33,555 nucleotides of DNA from assembly GCF_005217525.1 (NCBI RefSeq), contig NZ_PNXQ01000005.1:301361-334915 (forward strand). The letters run 5' to 3'. Source of the stretch: Paenibacillus terrae (GTDB taxonomy: Bacteria > Bacillota > Bacilli > Paenibacillales > Paenibacillaceae). The notes under the pieces were generated by a model that was not told the DNA's origin, searched no databases, and saw only the letters and a program-made list of their open reading frames with translations. Shown here one piece after another: positions 16,516 to 23,893 of this stretch; position 1 is the first letter of the stretch; the number at the start of each line of letters is the position of its first letter. The translations under genes were made by a program, and so were the position numbers.

Positions 16516-17910
16516 TTATTGCGTATTTACCTTTTCTCCGGTCATTTTGATGTTACCATCCATTTCCACCAAACTCGTTTTACATTTTAAACCGATGGCA
16601 TCCTTCGCCGTGACTTGTATTGTGTTACCCGCATTGAATACCAAGTTTCCATCAGCCTTAACACGGATGTCCTTTTTACTCCGTAATTCAATTCCGTGGT
16701 CATCCAGTAGTCGAATCACCACTTCATCGTCATTCCCCGTGATTAAAATTTCATTTTTCTCAAATATAATAGCTTTGCGGTACTTAGTCATAAATATCTT
16801 CGTTGACGGGTCCTTAATAAAGTCTCCCCCTTTAGATCTCTTTCGGATCGAGTGGGTTACAATAGCGTCTTTTTCGTTATGGGTCGGAAAGTAGATATCT
16901 ACAAAGTCAAAAAGCTCCGGCATGCAGTACCATCCCGTATTCCCTTCCGATGTATAAAATGTAGCAGTTGGAAAAGCAAAGGTTTCCTTAACGTTCGGCT
17001 TGACCTTATCCATTTCATAAAAGAATACCTTTACATGATCCTGTTCAATTCCAATCACTTTCGACTTCAATGATATGCCACGAATGTTCTCGTTTACAAT
17101 CAGTTCCTGCTTCATTCCATCAGAGGTGGTTACCACATATTCATGCCATAAGGTATTGTGCCGTATAAACGCGACCGACTGCAAGACATATAAAGCTTTC
17201 CCTTTGAATTTAACCTCAGTCCCAATTTGTAGCAGGACATCTTTCGGCCCCGTCGTTTGTACTTTATAATACAACAGATTGTCGTCTTTGCTTGCCCCTG
17301 GTTTGGTCTTTCTGGTCATGGAGTAGTTATACTGCTTCAGCTCACCTTTATGGACACCATCGGGTAATCCAAAATAAAACTGAGGTTTCTCTCCTATCGG
17401 ATCAGGGATCAGTCCCCAACCAAGCCGAGAAGCCATACGTTTCAGAAACGACCAGTCCGTTTCGTCGAATTGCATCGTAAACTCCTGTAAAAGCTGCCCT
17501 TTTAAGCGGCTCGTACAATTGGCTTTAGGATATGATTTGAGTACATGTTCAAGTAATGCCTGTACCTTCATTTTCACATTTTGAAAAGATTGCCTATGAA
17601 GCACTTCATCCAGCTGACTTGTATAGGATAGGGCTTCGACGACCAAATGGGCTACATTGGAAACCATCTTGATTCTGAACTGCGTGACTAATCCCCTAAA
17701 CAACACAATCTGTTTCTGATCATCATTCAGGTAAGAAACAACTAACTTAGCTCCTGCCTCCATATGTTCCGTATACTCTTTCATTTGAGTGCCGGTTAAC
17801 ACACCCGTTAAAAAGACTTTCACATGCTCATTCATTTTCTGCATAACTTTAACCTTCGGATTTTGAAGAGATAGAACCGTTCCGTTATACTTTATGATTG
17901 GATATCCCAT
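16516..17910 (-). CDS. VgrG/gpD-type hub protein without toxin domain
   Basis: The protein has 464 residues and belongs to the phage late-control-D/VgrG/Pvc8 family. Residues 1-230 form the gpD-like hub (FQNVKMKVQALLEHVLKSYP, then WSFLKRMASRLGWGLIPDP). An OB-fold follows, and near 325-350 the conserved GWYCMPELFDFVDIYFPTHN, then IRKR. The last 80 residues are short beta repeats (IELRSKKDIRVKADGNLVF). It is colinear with residues 1-460 of the hub-toxin at 23890-26736, so the two are paralogues. No C-terminal cargo is attached. In contractile systems such hubs form the base of the spike. No sheath or tube genes lie in the window. Confidence 0.85.
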   Translation of the reverse strand: MGYPIIKYNGTVLSLQNPKVKVMQKMNEHVKVFLTGVLTGTQMKEYTEHMEAGAKLVVSYLNDDQKQIVLFRGLVTQFRIKMVSNVAHLVVEALSYTSQLDEVLHRQSFQNVKMKVQALLEHVLKSYPKANCTSRLKGQLLQEFTMQFDETDWSFLKRMASRLGWGLIPDPIGEKPQFYFGLPDGVHKGELKQYNYSMTRKTKPGASKDDNLLYYKVQTTGPKDVLLQIGTEVKFKGKALYVLQSVAFIRHNTLWHEYVVTTSDGMKQELIVNENIRGISLKSKVIGIEQDHVKVFFYEMDKVKPNVKETFAFPTATFYTSEGNTGWYCMPELFDFVDIYFPTHNEKDAIVTHSIRKRSKGGDFIKDPSTKIFMTKYRKAIIFEKNEILITGNDDEVVIRLLDDHGIELRSKKDIRVKADGNLVFNAGNTIQVTAKDAIGLKCKTSLVEMDGNIKMTGEKVNTQ

Positions 17911-17930
17911 GATTCTGCTCCTTTTGTCGG

Positions 17931-18362
17931 TTAGTTTACGTCTATACGTTGTTTGCCTACGTATTGAATGACATCTTTAATGGTTTGATTATGTCCCTGA
18001 TCGTTGATGGCCTGATCCAGTGCAGGTAGCGTGGTAAAGGTTTTATTTTTCTTCTGAAAGTAGATACCTGCTATCGGAAATGGCTTTGCACCATCTGGTC
18101 CAGATCCCGTTTCATAATAAGCAATAATAATAACATCCTTTAATCCATCCTTATTCACATCCTTGAAGGCCACCGCTTCTATACCTCCGTAACGTGCGAC
18201 CCACTCATGATTCCCGTAGAACTCGGGAAATGGATATATAATATGTCCTTGATCATCTAATAAAAAGAAAAAGAATTTACGAAGACCTTCCGGATATCCA
18301 TATGTGGATACAAACCTTACTTTCCCAAAGCCTTCAAGAGTAGTCTGAAAGACTGCGACTCT
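17931..18362 (-). pseudogene. VCBS-like C-terminal fragment without a start codon
   Basis: This frame is open from 18362 (after TGA) to TAA at 17931 and encodes about 143 residues with no ATG, GTG or TTG before GTG at 18173. The sequence is clearly coding: RFVSTYGYPEGLRKFFFFLL, YPFPEFYGNHEWVARYGG, then a calcium-loop FKDVNKDGLKDVIIIA typical of VCBS/FG-GAP-like proteins. It overlaps the end of the preceding fragment by 46 bases. One extra base in the GGGAAA run near 18321-18326 would join the upstream frame (LLLKALGK) directly to VRFVSTYG. I read it as the C-terminal domain of the lipoprotein at 18317-19963, cut off by a frameshift. Confidence 0.65.
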
Positions 18363-19963
18363 TCAATTTCATATTGATTGGTATCCAATTTCTCACCACT
18401 AACAACAAGAGAGGGCTGATCAACAACAGGACTTAGCTCACTCCATAGTTCTTTATTTTGCTTGATATTATCTGGAATTTGCGCAAGACGAATCTCATAC
18501 TCTGCATGGTCCCCTGCTGCATGAGCCACGGGTATACTAATTCCCAATGAATCACTTGTGAGATAACTAAACGCACCTAATTCTGAATCCTCAGCTGAAC
18601 CTTTTAGTAGGTCTGCACCTGTTAGCCATTGATTTAGCTCATCTTGAGTAAAATTACCAAGTAAATCTTTTTGTTCTGGCTCTATAGCTGAGAATTTCCC
18701 GCTTTTTAAAAGCTTTAAAAAAGGTTTTTCGATCTTTACCAGATCACTCAATCTTAATCTTAAAGCCCGCTTCATATCCAAGTTGCTCGTATAGAAAATA
18801 TGATTAGGATAGGCTGCGTCCTTCACATAACGAATACCCGTATATTGAACACTCAAGAACCGTTCACTTTGCCGTTTAATTTCAAAATCAATTTCGACAT
18901 GAACCTCAGTATCGGAATCGACATATTCATGTAATCCTTTTAAAGCTTCGGCCTTAAGAATTTGGTTTAAAGATTTTTGCTTTACAGCATCCTTGAGTTT
19001 TGTAATTTGAGGATATTTAATCAAGATCCCATTTTCCGAATATTTCGCTTGAATAAGTTCATAATTTTGCTGTTCAATATGAATATTTGAGGTGATGCTA
19101 TGTTCAGAATCAATACGGACTTCTCCACTTTTAGAGAACTCAATGATAATGTTCTGTTCAGAATCATCCCTGTTTATTAAGAAACCATCGCCGTGGTCTA
19201 AAACTTCGATACTCATGCTATCATGTTGCCTATTTTCTAAAATAAGCTCATCCACATCCTTGTTCAATTCCCACGAATCCGGGAGCCTCATCTTATCTAT
19301 GACTACGCTTTTCTGCATCCACTTTTGCCCAGACAACTCCCACAAAGCAACAAATACTGGGTAAGGATGATATAATGAAACATGTCCCCCTAACCACAAC
19401 TGTATTCCGTGCTCTGAATCTCGAACCACAAAATCTGTAGTCACTTCTGGCCCGCCATCCTAAAGCATATGGGCGTGTACAAGCTTCTTCGTACTCCACC
19501 ACTGAATAAATGTGTATTTATCTCCGATCGTACCTGTCAGCGTATTAGATGCTCTATAATTCACAACTCTAGCATTTAGCCGTTGATTTTTTAACTGGAA
19601 CGTTTTCGTTATCGCAGTAATTTTGTTATCAAACTGTTCTGCAAATTCTTCGTCCTTCATCTCTACACTTTCTGGTTCGTTTAGCAACAAATTAAGATCC
19701 TGTGTGAAGTCCTGAAGCTTACTTTCTCTGACATCAGAATCCATATTCTCATTGCTGATTAAATGAAGTGTCTCTAGCAACGTATTCAGCCTTTTCGAAT
19801 AGGAAATCGTTTTGGCTTCATTTTGGAGAGGAAGCGTATGATTTGTTGCTGCTTTTGAAGAATCATTTCCCTTCGTACATCCGTTCAGTACTACGAAGGA
19901 AAATAACAATAACAGCACGTAACAAATTCGCCTGTACTTCAAGTAACTCATGCTGGATATCAC
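18317..19963 (-). pseudogene. Lipoprotein gene interrupted by an in-frame amber codon
   Basis: From GTG 19963 (or ATG 19951) the frame encodes a lipoprotein signal ending FVVLNGC, then a helical N-domain to KKLVHAHML, then TAG at 19460-19462. The same frame continues without a break (DGGPEVTTDFVVRDSEHGIQ) for 380 more codons to TAA at 18317. The second part could start only at GTG 19444, which lacks a good ribosome site, so a single ancestral gene with Gln or similar changed to TAG is most likely. Together with the frame at 17931-18362 it would give about 673 residues. Its place after a cell-wall hydrolase gene and its lipid anchor make it a candidate immunity protein, now probably inactive. 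Confidence 0.75.
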
Positions 19964-19968
19964 GCTCT

Positions 19969-21024
19969 CTACAATTTATCGTTTATGCCTATGTCTATAA
20001 TCTTCCATTTTCCAGACTGCTTTTCTAACGTAAACGTAATTTCTTTTTTTGCTCTTTCTTCTAATGAATTATCTTTTACCAAAAAAACTTTTCGGTTCTC
20101 ATCGCCGCTAATCTCCTCATAACTCAGGTCCAACCCCGAGTAAGATAAATATGCTAAACTGGAAAAATCGATGGCCTCCTCAAAATCATACGTTTGCCTT
20201 GCTGCCGGATCCGTGAGCTGGTCCATTTCAAGGAAAGGTATGTCAAACCGTTTCATAAGATAATCAACTTCCAGATAATTTTGAATCACAGCCTTAGGAT
20301 CAGTTGGATATACAAAATTTTTGCTTTTATTTTTATACAACAGTTCCAGTTTTTCCGGACCTGTTCCGTCATATTTTTGATAGGCCACGATGGTATGCTC
20401 CTGAGTATCACTAAACTCGTAATAATCTACACTTTCAAAAACACCATCATGATTGGTATCTTTTAGCTTCCGAATTCCTTGCCCAGTAGCATTAGGAAAA
20501 TCAGAATTTATACTTTTAATATGATTATTTTCCAAGGCATATATGGAGAAACCTTCAGCATAAGCACCTCCATCGCCTACAGAGTATACAACGATAAACT
20601 TTTGATCCGTTTGATCCAGCTTCATGATTTTCACATCAGTATTTAGATGTACAACTATAACGGGGTCCTCTAGTTTATCAATGATGTGAAAACCGGCATC
20701 TTCCCGGATTACAAATATGCTGTCAAAGTTCTCTTTTTCTAATCCAAAAGCAAGCACGTATTCAGGCTTTCCATCAAGGTCCAAATCTTCTTTTATTATT
20801 TTTTGAAGATGCTCATCCTTGGGGTGAATTTTCTTTATAAACTGATCTAATGTGTCAGAATCTCGCACAGTAGCTTTACTAGAATCTTTCGTTATCTCAG
20901 GACTAACAATAGTTGGTGTAGCTGATTTAGGAGCGATACTTTTTACCTCAACCTCTTTATTCACACCACAACCACTGAAAATTAAAATGACTAAAACAAG
21001 TACAAATAACCTTTTATTAACCAC
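19969..21024 (-). CDS. Lipoprotein with VCBS-like Asp loops
   Basis: The protein has 351 residues. The signal peptide LFVLVLVILIFSGC gives lipid attachment at about Cys19. The mature part has Ca2+-loop-like segments (KEDLDLDGKPEYVLAFG, DTNHDGVFESVDYY) between beta strands, and an alpha/beta C-terminus (KKEITFTLEKQSGKWKIIDIGI) like NTF2/DUF4878 folds. GTG 21024 is preceded by AAGGGG. It lies 42 bp after the glucosaminidase gene and just before the broken lipoprotein. Surface location and position fit an immunity or decoy role against the adjacent cell-wall hydrolase; this is inference. No specific family is recognised. Confidence 0.75.
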   Translation of the reverse strand: MVNKRLFVLVLVILIFSGCGVNKEVEVKSIAPKSATPTIVSPEITKDSSKATVRDSDTLDQFIKKIHPKDEHLQKIIKEDLDLDGKPEYVLAFGLEKENFDSIFVIREDAGFHIIDKLEDPVIVVHLNTDVKIMKLDQTDQKFIVVYSVGDGGAYAEGFSIYALENNHIKSINSDFPNATGQGIRKLKDTNHDGVFESVDYYEFSDTQEHTIVAYQKYDGTGPEKLELLYKNKSKNFVYPTDPKAVIQNYLEVDYLMKRFDIPFLEMDQLTDPAARQTYDFEEAIDFSSLAYLSYSGLDLSYEEISGDENRKVFLVKDNSLEERAKKEITFTLEKQSGKWKIIDIGINDKL

Positions 21025-21066
21025 ACTTCCCCTTCTTTCAAAATGCCTATTTATATAATAACTTGA

Positions 21067-22419
21067 TTATTTTGATGAAGCCTGTGTAGGTTCAGGGCAA
21101 GCAGTTGCAGGCATATTTTTATATACAGGTATCCTAAAAGTAAGAGGTGCGTCCACAGTTTTAAGACCCTTGGAAAAACGATCCGCTTTTGTATAAGCAT
21201 CCATAATATTGGTGGCATACTGCTTACTAATAGTCCCACTGTTCCTGAAGGAATTTACATTCCACTTTAAGCTATAAAGAGTATCTTGCCCTTTTTGAAT
21301 ATAATTCTCATTAATCCATTTACCTCCGCCGATTATTGCACTATCGACAGAATTCCAGTTCTCTGACTTAGCTGTCTTTGCACCATTTTTGAGTGCACTC
21401 CCATCGTTTGCACCAATGCCATACATGTTGTACCAACCGATATATTCCGGGACCTGTCCCTTTCCTAAAGTTGAAGTTCCGCCTCCCGACTCAACCATGG
21501 CCTTTGCCGCTAAAAATACTGCACTCGCCTCATTGCCGCCTGCCTTTAGAAATACATCCCCTTTATTAGCCAAACTTTTGCTTAGCACTTTATTAACAGC
21601 CTCTTTATTTTGGGTGTTCTTATCATACTTACCCGACAAAAATTGGAATACACGAGACTCGGTAAGAAAATTACGAGGATCTAAAAAATATGAAACTGCT
21701 TTAGGAGAAGCTGCATTATATCCTCTATCATATTTAAACTTTGGATCCCTCCAAGACGGTGAGTATCCATATTTGCTCACTTCAGTGCATACCAATCCAT
21801 TTTTCATTTCTGCCTTGAGAAAACTATTAAAATCTACATTAGTTTCTTCCGCTATAAAACGCCAAGAGGGATGCTGCTTGTGTAATTTTAATAGTGCAGG
21901 CCTGTATGATTCCGGGAATTTAGAAAGCTCAGCTTCAAAGCTATCATTTTCTGATTTATCAGGAGGTACCTGTGCAGGTTTAGAATCATCCTTCTTAGGT
22001 GGTTCTTTAGTGCTCGTATCGATCAGACCCAGCTTCTCGCGAATGGCTCGCCCCGCTTTCTCAGCAGCTAACTTTTCCCTGATATTTCCGTTTGCCTCAG
22101 CAGCCATCCAGCGGACGGTTTCTTTTTGCATCTGCTCTTGAGCCCACTTGGGGAACGTGGCCATTTCACGCAACTTGCTTCGAAGTCCCTCTGCCAGCTT
22201 TTGCGCTTTACGCATCCCGACCTCGTCGCCGTTTGCTTTAGCGATATACCAATCCTCCTTGTATTTACGCATCCAGGTTTGGGCCCAGTCAGGATAATTC
22301 AGTTTTTGTTTCTTCTGTTCTGCTACCAGGTCAAAAGCCTTCGCTTTCCTATGCGCATTAGCGGCTGTTAAAGCTTTCAACATAGGTGTTGCACCAAACG
22401 TTGGTTCTTTCCATTTCAT
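21067..22419 (-). CDS. Glucosaminidase (GH73/LytD-like) cargo protein with N-terminal tandem repeat
   Basis: The protein has 450 residues. After a short N-terminus, residues 42-88 and 89-134 form two related units (YPDWAQTWMRKYKEDWYIAK and FPKWAQEQMQ). A Lys/Pro linker (135-158) follows. Residues 165-290 resemble the domain that precedes the catalytic part of LytD-type N-acetylglucosaminidases (YRPALLKLHKQHPSWRFIAE). Residues 295-440 are the glycosidase itself: AKAMVESGGGTSTLGKG (Glu310 probable acid), YNMYGIGAND, GGGKWINENYI, GQDTLYSLKWN. There is no signal peptide, unlike an ordinary autolysin, so export by another machine is likely. The start at 22419 has AAGGAG eight bases upstream. Confidence 0.85.
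   Translation of the reverse strand: MKWKEPTFGATPMLKALTAANAHRKAKAFDLVAEQKKQKLNYPDWAQTWMRKYKEDWYIAKANGDEVGMRKAQKLAEGLRSKLREMATFPKWAQEQMQKETVRWMAAEANGNIREKLAAEKAGRAIREKLGLIDTSTKEPPKKDDSKPAQVPPDKSENDSFEAELSKFPESYRPALLKLHKQHPSWRFIAEETNVDFNSFLKAEMKNGLVCTEVSKYGYSPSWRDPKFKYDRGYNAASPKAVSYFLDPRNFLTESRVFQFLSGKYDKNTQNKEAVNKVLSKSLANKGDVFLKAGGNEASAVFLAAKAMVESGGGTSTLGKGQVPEYIGWYNMYGIGANDGSALKNGAKTAKSENWNSVDSAIIGGGKWINENYIQKGQDTLYSLKWNVNSFRNSGTISKQYATNIMDAYTKADRFSKGLKTVDAPLTFRIPVYKNMPATACPEPTQASSK
22018..22296 (-). repeat. Two-unit tandem repeat (docking-like) in the glucosaminidase
   Basis: Encodes residues 42-134, two units of about 46 residues with pattern (aromatic)-P-x-W-A-x-x-x-M...W-x-x-A-x-A-N-G...A...LR. 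The same pair occurs in the hub-toxin at 25015-25290. Confidence 0.75.
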
Positions 22420-22444
22420 ATGCCTTCTCCTTTTTGTAAGAATG

Positions 22445-23893
22445 CTAGAAAAGCCGTACATCGGAAATACATGTATCCTGATATTTCGTTCCACGTTCAA
22501 CTGATAAAATAGTAAGTTTAATAAATGAGGTATTAATAGGCTCTTTAAATTTTTTACGTGTGTTAAAATCATTCATTTCTAGGGAAGAACCATCCGAGAA
22601 TTGCAGTTTTAGCTTCTGAACTCTGTTATTCTCCCGATAACTTTTTTCGGATTTAGCATATCCGTTAATCAACTCGATACCCTTTACCTTCTGTGATGAT
22701 CCCAGATTTAACAGTATAGTTTCCCCCTCCCCGTTGCCTTTCACGCCTTCACACCATGCAGTAGATGTATCTCCATCCACCAGATTTTTGGCATCATAAG
22801 TCTGCATGCCTTTACTTGGCAGAGTGGAGGAAGCTTTGATTTGATACACTTTTATTTCGCTATCATATTTGGAAAAGTCATTAGCGGTATAAAACCATTG
22901 CACAGGTGTTGCCATATTTCCATCAACTGTAGTGATGGATGGGGCTTTACTTTCCAAACCTGTATTTATATTTAGTTTATAATTGGAGGGCGAGTCTACC
23001 TTTTCAAACCATAACTCCGATCCATCACGAGACATTAAGAGTCGTTCCATCCCTTGGCCTAAAAGGCGCTCCTCTCCCTTGCTTAAATTTAACAGGTACG
23101 TTTTAGTCACTGACATAGAATCAAGGGAGTAGATTATTTTATCTTTCTGATTCCATTGGTTGACTATCGCCATACCAGAATCTATATGGATTTTCTTAAT
23201 GATTTTATGAGTTGATACATCAAATACGACAATATTCTGCTGGCTGTCAGTAAAACAAAACTGGGTACTGTCTGGAGAAAATTGTCCTTGATGAATGTCA
23301 TCTACATCGATAGAACTTCCATCTAATTGAATAGCTGTTGATTGATTAGTTGACGTGTCATATATATACGCTTTATCTTTATCCTCATATAAATACTTCG
23401 TTAAATCAGAAGAAATTACTGGGTGGTTATAAGGCAGCATAAATTCATTTACTTTTTTACCCGAATCCAATTCATAAATCTGTATTATTAATCTCGCTTC
23501 TTTAAATAAATCTAATACGAATGCGATTTGATTCCCATCTTTTTGGATTCTCCCTACATCTACATAAGAATCTCGATATTTCTCTTTATCCTCCTTCGAA
23601 TGTAGGAGACTAATCAGTTTCTCGGCACTTAAGAACCGTTCAACTTTTGACCCTTCTAGCTGAACTAAAAATTCTGCAGGGTCTTCTTTACCTTCTTCTA
23701 CCGTTAAAGCCCATTCTTTCTTCCTATTCTCTTTAGCAACCTCCGTTTTATCATTTTTATTAGATGATTCCACCACTTCTGAAGCCATATCCACCGTTTT
23801 CGAAGAAAAGGAAGTAGGGACTTTTTGAGAAGCATTACATGCTGACAACACGATTAAAAAAAGAATGATTAATATGTTTCTGATCATCTTCAC
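22445..23893 (-). CDS. Lipoprotein with beta-propeller-like body and discoidin/NADase-type carbohydrate-binding C-domain
   Basis: The protein has 482 residues. The signal peptide ends LIVLSAC. The middle (about 100-320) has repeated WD-like strands (VSSDLTKYLYEDKDKAYIYD, GQFSPDSTQFCFTDSQQNIV), suggesting a propeller. The C-terminal 130 residues match the discoidin-like NADase-type glycan-binding domain: DAKNLVDGDTSTAWCEG, ETILLNLGSSQKVKGIELIN, FIKLTILSVERGTKYQDTCI, SDVRL. The GTG start (23893) overlaps the TGA of the hub-toxin, giving tight translational coupling. A surface protein made with a cell-wall toxin is best explained as its immunity partner, shielding or binding wall glycan; this is an inference. 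Confidence 0.8.
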   Translation of the reverse strand: MKMIRNILIILFLIVLSACNASQKVPTSFSSKTVDMASEVVESSNKNDKTEVAKENRKKEWALTVEEGKEDPAEFLVQLEGSKVERFLSAEKLISLLHSKEDKEKYRDSYVDVGRIQKDGNQIAFVLDLFKEARLIIQIYELDSGKKVNEFMLPYNHPVISSDLTKYLYEDKDKAYIYDTSTNQSTAIQLDGSSIDVDDIHQGQFSPDSTQFCFTDSQQNIVVFDVSTHKIIKKIHIDSGMAIVNQWNQKDKIIYSLDSMSVTKTYLLNLSKGEERLLGQGMERLLMSRDGSELWFEKVDSPSNYKLNINTGLESKAPSITTVDGNMATPVQWFYTANDFSKYDSEIKVYQIKASSTLPSKGMQTYDAKNLVDGDTSTAWCEGVKGNGEGETILLNLGSSQKVKGIELINGYAKSEKSYRENNRVQKLKLQFSDGSSLEMNDFNTRKKFKEPINTSFIKLTILSVERGTKYQDTCISDVRLF

